Of a stretch of DNA of 38,074 bases, positions 8,848 through 17,475 are shown in pieces (position 1 is the first letter of the stretch; each line of letters begins with the position of its first letter). This DNA comes from Opitutales bacterium (GTDB lineage Bacteria; Verrucomicrobiota; Verrucomicrobiia; Opitutales; Seribacteraceae). The notes beneath the pieces are model-generated. The model saw nothing but the letters and a program-made list of their open reading frames with translations, ran no database searches and was not told the DNA's origin. The stretch covers positions 1 through 38,074 of the forward strand of contig JAQXBH010000036.1 in the NCBI GenBank assembly GCA_029252505.1. Direction: 5' to 3'. The translations under genes and the position numbers were made by a program.

Positions 8848-9903
8848 ATGAAATCTTTTAAAATTGGAATTATCGGTGCGGGCGTGATCGCTGATTTTCA
8901 CGCCCAAGCCATTCAAGCAATGGAGGGTGCGGAATTAGTCGCGGCATTTGCCCGGAAGGATGAAAAAGCAAAATCATTCGCGGACAAGTACGGCTGTGCT
9001 GGTTACTCCGACCTGAGTGAATTCCTCGCCCATCCCGACATGCATGTGGTTACCATCTGCTCAGTTAGTGGAGCTCACCTAGAGCATGTAAGCGCAGCAG
9101 CACAGGCAGGAAAGCATATTATTTGTGAAAAACCATTGGAAGTTACCACCGAGCGGATTGATCAGATGATCCGGGTCTGCGAGGAAAACAAGGTCTCTCT
9201 TTCCGGCGTGTTCCCACGTCGATTCAATGATTCCACTTACATTTTCAAAAAAGCAATTGAGGAGGGAAGGCTTGGAAAAATTGTTCTCTGTGACACCGCC
9301 ATTAAGTGGTGGCGCTCTCAGGAATACTACGATAGCGGAGCTTGGCGCGGAACCTGGGATCTCGATGGCGGGGGTGCCCTAATGAATCAGTCTATCCATA
9401 CGATCGATCTCATGCTCCACTTGTTGGGGGATGTAAAATCTGTATCCGCCTCGGGCGGTTTGGAAGCACATGAAGGAATTGAAGTGGAAGATGTGGCCGT
9501 AGCTATTGTTGAATTTAAATCCGGGGCCCGCGGAGTCATCCAAGCCTCCACTGCCTGTTTTTCCAACACCGGACTACCTGCATCCATCCATATCTGCGGG
9601 GACCAGGGTTCTATTATGATGGTGGACGACAAATTCAGCGTCTGGGATTTGAAAAATCACCGACCTGAAGATGAAAAAATTCTCTCCCAACATGGAGTGT
9701 ATGAAAATACTTCAGGAGCCGGGGCAGCAGATCCCAAAGCAATCGACTTCCTCTGGCATCAAAGAAATTTTGAAAATGCACTCCACGCACTTCGTAACCA
9801 AGAAAAGCCAGAAGTCGACGGTAAGGAAGGCAGGCGGGCTGTTGAATTAATCACCGCCATTTACCAGTCCATGAAGAACGATGGTGCTAAAATCTCTCTC
9901 TAA
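8848..9903 (+). CDS. Gfo/Idh/MocA-family oxidoreductase
   Basis: A 351-residue cytoplasmic dehydrogenase with no signal peptide. The N-terminal Rossmann domain starts KIGIIGAGVIADFHAQAIQ. The family Lys is in ICEKPLEVTTE (EKP motif near residue 95). The substrate domain contains GGGALMNQSIHTIDLMLHLLG, with the conserved His and Asp. These enzymes oxidise or reduce a sugar hydroxyl using NAD(P); many act at C3 to make or remove 3-keto sugars. It lies 35 bases after the DUF1080 gene and 16 before the isomerase gene, so all three are probably one transcript. Oxidation at C3 is inferred from that context. Inositol-type dehydrogenation is an alternative. Confidence 0.87.
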   Translation: MKSFKIGIIGAGVIADFHAQAIQAMEGAELVAAFARKDEKAKSFADKYGCAGYSDLSEFLAHPDMHVVTICSVSGAHLEHVSAAAQAGKHIICEKPLEVTTERIDQMIRVCEENKVSLSGVFPRRFNDSTYIFKKAIEEGRLGKIVLCDTAIKWWRSQEYYDSGAWRGTWDLDGGGALMNQSIHTIDLMLHLLGDVKSVSASGGLEAHEGIEVEDVAVAIVEFKSGARGVIQASTACFSNTGLPASIHICGDQGSIMMVDDKFSVWDLKNHRPEDEKILSQHGVYENTSGAGAADPKAIDFLWHQRNFENALHALRNQEKPEVDGKEGRRAVELITAIYQSMKNDGAKISL

Positions 9904-9919
9904 TTTAACAATTTAAACT

Positions 9920-10819
9920 ATGTATTTAACCGGCATCGCGGACGAAGCATCCCAAAATATTGAAACTCAAATTGAAGTAACCCGAACACTCGGATGGAAC
10001 GCGATTGAGTCACGCTTCATTGATGGGAAGAACATTCACGATCTAAGCGAGGAAGCATTTGATCAGGTCTGCGAGACATTGGATGGAAGCGGGGTTCATA
10101 TTAACGCCTTCGGGTCCGCTATCGCCAATTGGGGAAAAGATGTACGCGATGACTTTGCCATTACTGAGGCGGAAATTAATCGGACTATTCCCCGTATGAA
10201 AAAACTGGGTACCCAGTTTGTCCGCGTAATGAGCTACAAGGTTGTGGAAGGAGAAGACTTAATGGTTACCGAACGTATTAGGCGACTACAACTCATTCTC
10301 GATGCCTTCACTGCTGAGGGTATTACCGTTGTCCATGAAAACTGTATGAATTACGGCGGAATGAGCTGGCAAAACACTCTTGCACTTATCGATGCCCTGC
10401 CTGGCATGAAACTGGTCTACGATACTGGGAATCCGGTCTTTAACCGCGATCGTTCAAAAGAGGGAAACCATTGGCAAGATCCCTGGGAATTCTATCAGAA
10501 TGTGAAGGAACATATTGCCTATGTCCATATTAAGGACTGCCTCAATCCATCACCAGAAAATGGTAACAAAGAAGTATATACCTACCCAGGCGATGGACAG
10601 GGACGTATATTGGATGTGCTGACCGACCTAAAGAAAAGCGGATATGACGGTGGAATTTCCATCGAACCTCACCTCGCTGCGGTTTTTCACGATGCGGATT
10701 CAAACACAGGATCCAAGGAAGACCCGATTGAAATTTACCTCAAATACGGCAGACAACTCATGGGCATGCTCAATTCAATTGGATTTTCCCACCAACCGTA
10801 TCGTCCCTTATCCGGGTAA
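9920..10819 (+). CDS. Sugar phosphate isomerase/epimerase (xylose-isomerase-like TIM barrel)
   Basis: A 299-residue AP-endonuclease-2/xylose-isomerase-like TIM barrel. Likely metal ligands are Glu in VVHENCMNYGG, Asp in LVYDTGNPVF, His in AYVHIKDC and Glu in ISIEPHLAAV. These positions match the metal site of 3-ketosugar and tagatose epimerases. It begins with LTGIADEASQNIETQIEVTR, common to Verrucomicrobia and Planctomycetes members. It is co-oriented with, and 16 bases from, the Gfo/Idh gene, which suggests isomerisation or epimerisation of the same sugar intermediate in the cytoplasm. It converges on the glycoside hydrolase-like gene with 52 bases between stop codons and no clear hairpin terminator. 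Confidence 0.83.
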   Translation: MYLTGIADEASQNIETQIEVTRTLGWNAIESRFIDGKNIHDLSEEAFDQVCETLDGSGVHINAFGSAIANWGKDVRDDFAITEAEINRTIPRMKKLGTQFVRVMSYKVVEGEDLMVTERIRRLQLILDAFTAEGITVVHENCMNYGGMSWQNTLALIDALPGMKLVYDTGNPVFNRDRSKEGNHWQDPWEFYQNVKEHIAYVHIKDCLNPSPENGNKEVYTYPGDGQGRILDVLTDLKKSGYDGGISIEPHLAAVFHDADSNTGSKEDPIEIYLKYGRQLMGMLNSIGFSHQPYRPLSG

Positions 10820-10871
10820 AACGAAACAGGGACAAGAGGAATTCTACCCCAAACCAGACTCGTTCCGAAAG

Positions 10872-12635
10872 TTATCGGGTCGGGCTAAACTCCACAGTAG
10901 TGAATTTCCGTGCACCGTTTACCCTCGCCTTCAAAATTCCGTTTTTAACCTCCACTTTTGCACCCCGTGATGTTTTTGAATTTTGATCACTTCCATTCTC
11001 TCGGTCGATATCCTTAGTCTCGATACTATATTTAAACATCGTTCTATCCTTTAAACCCTCGCCCCGAAAATCGACTTTCGAGCTTTCGTTATTGTAGTGC
11101 TTTCCATTTTGAATGGTAGCCGGAATAGAAACATCCATATAGCCAGTCCCATTTGCACCGCTTGAATAAATCAGTACCGTAAAACTTTTCTTCGTCCGAT
11201 TATAGGATGAAATCTTGTACTGTTCATTCCCGGTTATGCCTGGTCCTGCAACAAGAATATCATTACCACGCTCGCCCTTAATCGCGTGCCGGATTACCTC
11301 ATCTGAACCACCGGCAATCTTCGAATACCACCGCCAGATATAATAATGTAAATGATTGGGATCAGCCGGGTTAATATAGTCTTTCTCAGTAAAAGGTAAT
11401 CCACTTTTAGGCATTTCCACCGGTTGAAAAGTATCATCCGAACCACCACGCAAACCAATCTTTCTGGTTACAATGTCAGGCCCGCCATCGTCGGATGGAA
11501 TAACCCATTCTGGTTTTAGCTCCTTTACCCTTCCATTATAGTCAACACGCTTCACCAGTCCCATTGACCAACGGCTCGAATTATCACACCAAGGCATATT
11601 CACCGTGTTTAAACCACGTTCTAAAACCTTTCCAAAAATCGTCACGGTCTTATCAAATGCATCTACTTCATTCTTCACCCCGTCCCCATTCACATCATGA
11701 TTATTGGAAGAATTATCCCACACGATCCATGATTCGGAAGAAAGAACCTTTTTAGAAAAATAATTTGCCTTATCTAATTTACTGCGTGCCAAGTCATACT
11801 GAGTCCAGCAGTTAGGAATAAGCTCACCATCCATCATTCCATATCCATTGGAGTGGTCCGAAATGTTCAGATTCAATGCGTCCACCACCTCCATCATTTC
11901 TTTATTGGCAACCAATTGATCGTAATAATCATCCACCGCCACCGCACCTACTCCACGCAAACCCTCGCGTGCTCCACAAGGCTGGCAAGGAGAAGTTCCA
12001 GAAGTCGATATAATGACAGGGGTTTTAGGATCTGAATCATACACTTCACGGATCGCCCGACCTCCATTAATAAAGACCTCACTGATAATAAAATTCATAT
12101 CCGCCTCATTCATCATACCTTGTAAATTGACTTCATGGTAAAGCTGAAAAGCATCAACCCTCCCCTTGAAGTACTTGGCCATTCGCTCACAAAATTTTGG
12201 ATATTCCCCCTCCCTTGGCTTCCACCCTCCAGATTTCCCAGACTCGGTTGCCCATCCCGGACAGTGCCACATCACCAATTCCGTTTTGACTCCGCGTGCT
12301 ACGCATGCATCCACCGCATTTTCAATCCCCTTCAGGTAACCCGAGATATTATTCTTATAATCTGTATGATTCTCGGTTGGTTCAACCGCACTCCAACTCA
12401 CCCAAAATTGAGCATAACTACTGTGCTCAGAGATTATGGGTCTGCCTGCATCATACATATCACACCCATTCAATCCAAACGGTTGCCAACGCACCCCTAC
12501 ATGCATGTGATCCGTGGTCCAGGAATAAGACTTCACCTCCGTATTCTTTGCCTCCAAGGTCAATGAATTCGAATGAAGACCCATTAATGAACATATCATT
12601 AAAAGAGTGGAAGGAACGAACGAACGAATAGACAT
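10872..12635 (-). CDS. Secreted glycoside-hydrolase-like protein (clan GH-A TIM-barrel type)
   Basis: A 587-residue protein with an N-terminal signal peptide (residues 1 to about 29). Residues 40-340 look like a TIM barrel: the strand-like GVKTELVMWHCPGWA is followed by FQLYHEVNLQ with Glu168 at the usual acid/base position, and VLSSESWIVWDN with Glu301 at a nucleophile-like position. The C-terminal 200 residues look like a beta-rich domain (KSFTVLIYSS, VSIPATIQNG). This layout resembles GH39/GH5-type enzymes, but I cannot assign a family or substrate. NHDVNGDGVKNEVDAFD near 310 resembles a calcium-binding loop. It faces the isomerase gene and may supply sugars to the neighbouring pathway. 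The missing classical NEP motif makes it possible that this is a divergent or non-catalytic member. Confidence 0.6.
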   Translation of the reverse strand: MSIRSFVPSTLLMICSLMGLHSNSLTLEAKNTEVKSYSWTTDHMHVGVRWQPFGLNGCDMYDAGRPIISEHSSYAQFWVSWSAVEPTENHTDYKNNISGYLKGIENAVDACVARGVKTELVMWHCPGWATESGKSGGWKPREGEYPKFCERMAKYFKGRVDAFQLYHEVNLQGMMNEADMNFIISEVFINGGRAIREVYDSDPKTPVIISTSGTSPCQPCGAREGLRGVGAVAVDDYYDQLVANKEMMEVVDALNLNISDHSNGYGMMDGELIPNCWTQYDLARSKLDKANYFSKKVLSSESWIVWDNSSNNHDVNGDGVKNEVDAFDKTVTIFGKVLERGLNTVNMPWCDNSSRWSMGLVKRVDYNGRVKELKPEWVIPSDDGGPDIVTRKIGLRGGSDDTFQPVEMPKSGLPFTEKDYINPADPNHLHYYIWRWYSKIAGGSDEVIRHAIKGERGNDILVAGPGITGNEQYKISSYNRTKKSFTVLIYSSGANGTGYMDVSIPATIQNGKHYNNESSKVDFRGEGLKDRTMFKYSIETKDIDRENGSDQNSKTSRGAKVEVKNGILKARVNGARKFTTVEFSPTR

Positions 12636-13184
12636 AATAATTGAATGTTAATGTGAGGGAGAAAATTAGAGGTGGATGACTATCAATCAAACAGCACAAC
12701 GATTTAGACTGTTCACATAGCAAAAACACCCTATCAAGTGAAGCTCAAAACCAAATGAAAGCTATGTGTTTTCAGAATTAGAAAAGAAAAATTTATTTTT
12801 GGAGCGAATCACTAGGCACTTCTATCCAATTAGCTACCATCTCATCCTGTTTTACATTTTAGGCTTATGGTTTTTAGATATAGCATGAACCTAAAATAAA
12901 TAATCAGTCCCTTACAATTTAGTGAATCGAAAACATATTGGGTATGTGTACCGACATATGATCTACAAATGACGGAGGCATTGAGGAAAAAGTCCGAGAT
13001 AAAGTCGAAGAATAAAGTAATAATTCTTTAGCTAAAACATAGGGATTAGATTCAAATAATGGCAAGAATTTGTACCTTTTTAGTAATACTAACGGTAGTC
13101 TTCTAACACGCTTGACGATGATGATTTATACTGAGTGATTGAATAGGATTGCAGTAGAAGTAAATAAGCTCATGAGATAGCTCC
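12636..13184. other. 549-bp A/T-rich intergenic region, no gene seen
   Basis: This gap lies between the divergent glycoside hydrolase-like and SGNH hydrolase genes and must carry both promoters. I see no open frame with recognisable protein similarity, no tRNA-like cloverleaf and no strong inverted repeat. A TATACT box at about 13128 has no matching upstream hexamer at a sensible distance. The length is large for this otherwise compact window, so a decayed gene or a small RNA is possible but unsupported. Confidence 0.5.
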
Positions 13185-14018
13185 ATGTATCTTAAAAGAA
13201 CAGGCTTTTCCCGCCTTATTGGTATCACATTCCTGAGCACAGTTCTTGTGGCAGTACTTTCCGGGGAGCAAAACTCTCAGACTGAATCAATAAACGAGGC
13301 CAATCAATCAAGCGTGGATACATTACGAATCATGTGCCTGGGAGATTCGATTACGGTAGGATATACCGATAATCCAATCTGGAAGGTGCCTTTCAAGTTC
13401 GGTTATCGTAGCCGGCTTTACAAGCATCTCAAGCAAGCTGGATATAACTTTAAATTTGTCGGGAATTCACCGCAACCTTGGAACAAAATGAGCGGGGACC
13501 CATCACACGGTGGTACCTACAAGCCCGAGTTTGATCTGCGTGATCTTGGGCAAGATAATCACCAAGGCGGTGGTGGTGCACCGATCTCTGCACTTAAAAA
13601 ATGGGTTTCCACGAGTTCACCTGATCTCATTTTACTTATGATTGGAATCAACGGTATCAGCGAAAATAGCCCGAGCAAAATTCGCGATTTGGTGAACACA
13701 ATTGTGACCGATAAACCGGAGGTACATTTAATCGTGGCACAGATTACGCCGTATGTGAATACACAAATACAAAAGAACAAGCTGCTCTACACTTACAATA
13801 TTTATATCCGAGATACGCTCGTTCCTGAGCTTGCTAGCAAGGGGCATAAGATCTGTACAGTTGATATGTATTCATTATTCCTGACTGATATTAATAACTA
13901 CAAGTCGGTTGTTGCAGAGGGAAAACATTCAAACAATTTCAATCATCCGCTTAATGTAGAGTATGACCTCATGGCGGATCGTTGGTTTGCCTCTATTGAA
14001 AAGCTAAATTTAAATTAA
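13185..14018 (+). CDS. Secreted SGNH/GDSL hydrolase-like protein
   Basis: A 277-residue protein with a signal peptide (hydrophobic 11-26). Block I is clear: RIMCLGDSITVGY, with the nucleophile Ser55. DLILLMIGINGI corresponds to block III, but the usual GxND has become GING. Near the C-terminus, SNNFNHPLNVEYDLMADRW corresponds to block V, keeping the catalytic His but with Asn in place of the DxxH Asp. Family members are esterases or acetyl-esterases that remove acyl groups from carbohydrates, which would fit the neighbouring secreted carbohydrate genes. The altered blocks suggest either a Ser-His dyad enzyme or reduced activity. The ATG at 13185 gives a sound signal peptide. Distance to recQ is 93 bases. 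Confidence 0.75.
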   Translation: MYLKRTGFSRLIGITFLSTVLVAVLSGEQNSQTESINEANQSSVDTLRIMCLGDSITVGYTDNPIWKVPFKFGYRSRLYKHLKQAGYNFKFVGNSPQPWNKMSGDPSHGGTYKPEFDLRDLGQDNHQGGGGAPISALKKWVSTSSPDLILLMIGINGISENSPSKIRDLVNTIVTDKPEVHLIVAQITPYVNTQIQKNKLLYTYNIYIRDTLVPELASKGHKICTVDMYSLFLTDINNYKSVVAEGKHSNNFNHPLNVEYDLMADRWFASIEKLNLN

Positions 14019-14111
14019 GCTTCCATTAATAAATTGAACGAGTTCGCCAATCATAAAGCCTTCTCTTACCATTTATTAATTAATTCTCATTTACCATTAT
14101 ACTAATTAACA

Positions 14112-15923
14112 GTGCATCAAACCGTAAAAAACCCCCTGACTATACTCAAGCAGACCTATGGCTATGGTCAGTTTCGTGGGCAGCAGTCTGAGATTATTGA
14201 TTATGTAAACCAAGGGGGAAATGCATTTGTGCTCATGCCCACCGGAAGCGGAAAATCACTTTGCTATCAGATTCCCGCCCTCTGCCGGGAAGGCGTAGGG
14301 GTAATTATTTCTCCTCTTATCGCCCTGATGCAGGATCAAATCACTGCACTTGAACAGCTTGGAATTTCAGCTGGGGCCATCAATTCGGGAATGCCTTACG
14401 GAGAGGTACTTCGGGTTAGGCAGAAACTGGAAAATAACCAGTTAGATCTATTATATGTTGCCCCCGAGCGTTTGGTCATGGAGGAATTCCTTGAATTACT
14501 AGATCATGTAAACATTGCACTCTTTGCGATTGATGAGGCTCATTGCGTATCCCAGTGGGGCCATGACTTCCGCCCGGATTACACCGCCCTTTCTCTGCTC
14601 GCCAAGCGGTTTAAGGGAATACCCCGGATTGCCCTTACCGCCACTGCAGATCAGGCAACGCGAAAGGACATTGTCGACCGACTGAAACTAGCGGAAGGAA
14701 AAACTTTTGTGGGTGGGTTTGACCGGCCAAACATTCACTACTCCATTTTAGAACGAAATAATCCGAGAAAACAGGTTTTTGATTTCATCAAAAACAATCA
14801 CTCGGGGGACAGCGGGATCATTTATTGTATTTCACGTAAAAAAGTCGAAGATATGGCCGAGTGGTTACAGGGAAAGAATATCAACGCACTGCCCTACCAT
14901 GCCGGACTGACTCCCCAGGTAAGGAGCCGAAACCAGGACCGTTTCCTGCGTGAGGACAATATTATTATTGTCGCGACTATCGCATTTGGTATGGGAATTG
15001 ATAAACCCGATGTTCGCTATGTCGCCCACATGAATATTCCCAAATCTATTGAAGCATATTATCAGGAAACCGGACGGGCAGGACGGGACGGGCTGCCTTC
15101 CAATGCCTATATGATTTATGGAATGGATGATGCGGCCATGCAGCGAAACTGGATCGAAAACTCGGAGGCCCCGGATATCCAGAAACGTATCGAGAACCAG
15201 AAACTCAACGCTCTGCTCGGGTTGTGCGAGGCGGCAATTTGCCGACGCCAAATTCTGCTTGAATATTTTGACGACCGCTCAGAACCCTGCGGAAATTGCG
15301 ATACCTGTGATACCAAACCGGAAACCTTCGACGGTACGATTGCTGCCCAAATGGCTCTTTCCGCAGTATTTAGGACGGGACAAAGATTTGGCATGGTCTA
15401 TGTGGTCGATGTATTGATGGGCAAGGTGGATGACCGTATCCAACGATTTGGACACGACAGGCAAAGCACATTTGGGATCGGGGATAAACTGAGCAGGAAC
15501 GAATGGCAAAATATTTTCCGTCAGTTGGTTTCGCAAAACCTTCTCATGGTCGACGTCAATGAACACAATGGAATCAAGATTACGGATAAGGGATTTCTTT
15601 TTTTAAAAAATAAAGAAAGTATTAACTTTCGTAAACTGACCGAAAAGCAAAAAGCCAGTAAAGGAAAATCCGGTAAAAAATCAAAAGTCGTGCTGGATAA
15701 TGACCTCGATCAGTCACTCTATGAAAACCTCAGAGCTGCCCGTCAGCAAATGGCCAAAAAGAGACGGGTTCCTGCTTATGTAATTTTCAACGATAAGACT
15801 TTAATTGAACTCGCAAAAACAAGACCCAAAAGCTTTGAGGAAATGCTCGATATCAGCGGGATAGGGGAAGCCAAGCTCAAGAAATTTGGCCAGACCCTAC
15901 TCGATGTCATTCTCGCAGCCTAA
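14112..15923 (+). CDS. recQ: ATP-dependent DNA helicase RecQ
   Basis: A 603-residue superfamily-2 helicase starting at GTG. Walker A is PTGSGKS (43-49), the DEAH box is IDEAHCVSQWGHDFRPDY (140-157) and the arginine-finger motif is ETGRAGRDGLPS. The zinc site is CRRQILLEYF followed by CGNCDTC. After the RQC winged helix, the last 65 residues are an HRDC domain (LRAARQQMAKKRRVPAYVIF ending in ISGIGEAKLKKFG). Length and order of domains match Escherichia coli RecQ. The protein unwinds DNA for recombination and replication-fork repair. The gene appears to stand alone. Its HRDC domain is a useful comparison for the separate HRDC protein of the retroelement at 37525. Confidence 0.96.
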   Translation: MHQTVKNPLTILKQTYGYGQFRGQQSEIIDYVNQGGNAFVLMPTGSGKSLCYQIPALCREGVGVIISPLIALMQDQITALEQLGISAGAINSGMPYGEVLRVRQKLENNQLDLLYVAPERLVMEEFLELLDHVNIALFAIDEAHCVSQWGHDFRPDYTALSLLAKRFKGIPRIALTATADQATRKDIVDRLKLAEGKTFVGGFDRPNIHYSILERNNPRKQVFDFIKNNHSGDSGIIYCISRKKVEDMAEWLQGKNINALPYHAGLTPQVRSRNQDRFLREDNIIIVATIAFGMGIDKPDVRYVAHMNIPKSIEAYYQETGRAGRDGLPSNAYMIYGMDDAAMQRNWIENSEAPDIQKRIENQKLNALLGLCEAAICRRQILLEYFDDRSEPCGNCDTCDTKPETFDGTIAAQMALSAVFRTGQRFGMVYVVDVLMGKVDDRIQRFGHDRQSTFGIGDKLSRNEWQNIFRQLVSQNLLMVDVNEHNGIKITDKGFLFLKNKESINFRKLTEKQKASKGKSGKKSKVVLDNDLDQSLYENLRAARQQMAKKRRVPAYVIFNDKTLIELAKTRPKSFEEMLDISGIGEAKLKKFGQTLLDVILAA

Positions 15924-15963
15924 GCGATTTCATCAGCTTATAAATAGAGGTTTATTTTATTGC

Positions 15964-17466
15964 TTACCCCTTTAAGCGATTAAGGGTGTACCAGGCTTTT
16001 GTATTACTCATTTTAGTACCGTCTTTCGCTGAGATTGAGTCCAAATTAAATCGATACACACGGTTGGTCTCGAGGGTAGTCTCAAGGTTTACCCTTAATC
16101 CGTCCTTTGAAATCTCCACTTTTGTGGGTTTTTCTTTTTTAAAATCGGTCTTAGGTGAGCCGTATTTCGGATGATAGTGATAGCCCCACCTTTCGAGGTT
16201 ATAATGATCTGGGTTCCCTGCTAAATTGGGATCAACCGGCTTAGTGAAAGTAATTTGAAATCCTTTTTTTGTAAGTTTTAAATCGTGCATCGAAAAAGGA
16301 GTCGTTTTTCCATCCCAACTCACCTGCTGAAGTCCAAATTCCTTCCCCCCAGCGGATCCCCATCCCCGTCCCGTCTGACCGACCCACATACTTCCGTCCG
16401 GAGCAAAAACCTGTCGAATACATCCGGTTTGTAAACGATTGATGAAGTCAAAAATCACGCCCTGATACTCTCCCCCTACCTTGTCGAGGGACACACGCAT
16501 CATATTGGATCGACTTTGATCCCCAATAAACATCTGCCCGGTAAAGGGGCCAAACTTCCCCCGAGTGTAATCAAAGGTTGGTTCTCCGGGGGAATTCGCT
16601 AGTTCGCCATGAGGAATCCACACGGCCGGTCGCTTGCGTAGCTTATCATACTCCTCAATTGCAATGGCGTTCAAGTCCTGATCTTTAAAATCTGGGTGAT
16701 CCATTAGGGAGGACGGATGACCATGAAACCGATCCTTTACAATATGATGAAGGGAACTGCTGGCTTCCCAGTCTCCTTGGTTATCGGTAAAAAAAAGTTC
16801 ATCCTTTTCGTTGATTCCGATGCCGGCAGGAGAACGCATGCCCGATGCAAAAGGAATAAACTCTCCTTTGGGTGTGACCTGAAATCCCCAACCGCGATAT
16901 TTAGCCGCTCGGCCCATCTTGCCCTCCGTATCTTCGTATTCCTTAGTCCATACACGGCCGATATCCCATTTCTTGCTCCTCGCCCAACCTGGCCAGGAAA
17001 GGGAGGTATTGAGGGTACCATAAAAATTTCCCTTTCGATCGCGAACTAGACCGAATGCATATTCGTGGTAGTTATCCGTAACTCCCCAACCGGCATTAAC
17101 GGTTTCATAAACATCCGCCCGACCATCATTGTTCGAATCTATAAGCCTGGTAATTTCCGGACGATGAATGACATAAATTTCCGCGTTCTTGGGATCAATC
17201 CATATCCCGAGTGCTTCGTGCAGACCATCCGCAAAAAGGCTCCATTCCTTATCCAGTACAATATATTTCCACACCTCCCCTTCTCGTGTACAGACAAAGA
17301 GATCGCCATCCGGGGAAAATTCCATTCCACCAATCCCCAAAAAAACCTCGGGAGGAGTCTCGATAGTCCGAACAGAATAACCCTGCGGAATAAGGTCCGG
17401 TTGCTTCTCGGCGATACAAGAAAGTAGAGGAAGTAAGCAGAGAAATATATAATAATTTGACTTCAT
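15964..17466 (-). CDS. Lipoprotein beta-propeller, PQQ/sorbosone-dehydrogenase-like (Piru_Ver N-terminal type)
   Basis: A 500-residue protein with a lipoprotein signal peptide: a hydrophobic stretch then LPLLSC, Cys17 being the likely acylated residue. The body is a beta-propeller: GIGGMEFSPDGDLFVCTREGEVWKY, DNNHDGRAD-like loops (SNNDGRADVYET), FASGMRSPAGIGINEKDELFFTDNQGDW and QTGCIRQVFAPDGSMWVGQTGRGW. Such propellers are plentiful in Planctomycetes and Verrucomicrobia and are often annotated as membrane-bound dehydrogenases. No CxxCH heme motif is present, so electrons would have to leave by another carrier. The cupredoxin fusion gene directly upstream (9 bases apart) is an obvious candidate. 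A dehydrogenase role is inference; the protein could instead be structural or binding. Confidence 0.72.
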   Translation of the reverse strand: MKSNYYIFLCLLPLLSCIAEKQPDLIPQGYSVRTIETPPEVFLGIGGMEFSPDGDLFVCTREGEVWKYIVLDKEWSLFADGLHEALGIWIDPKNAEIYVIHRPEITRLIDSNNDGRADVYETVNAGWGVTDNYHEYAFGLVRDRKGNFYGTLNTSLSWPGWARSKKWDIGRVWTKEYEDTEGKMGRAAKYRGWGFQVTPKGEFIPFASGMRSPAGIGINEKDELFFTDNQGDWEASSSLHHIVKDRFHGHPSSLMDHPDFKDQDLNAIAIEEYDKLRKRPAVWIPHGELANSPGEPTFDYTRGKFGPFTGQMFIGDQSRSNMMRVSLDKVGGEYQGVIFDFINRLQTGCIRQVFAPDGSMWVGQTGRGWGSAGGKEFGLQQVSWDGKTTPFSMHDLKLTKKGFQITFTKPVDPNLAGNPDHYNLERWGYHYHPKYGSPKTDFKKEKPTKVEISKDGLRVNLETTLETNRVYRFNLDSISAKDGTKMSNTKAWYTLNRLKG

Positions 17467-17475
17467 TCGACTTCC

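Noticed and set aside
13105-13133. Promoter TTGACG ... TATACT before the SGNH gene
   Set aside because: The two hexamers are only nine bases apart, too close for a sigma-70 promoter.
15966-15990. CCCTTTAA...TTAAGGG pairing between recQ and the propeller gene as a terminator
   Set aside because: The arms pair only with a bulge, and the site is inside the propeller coding end with no T run.
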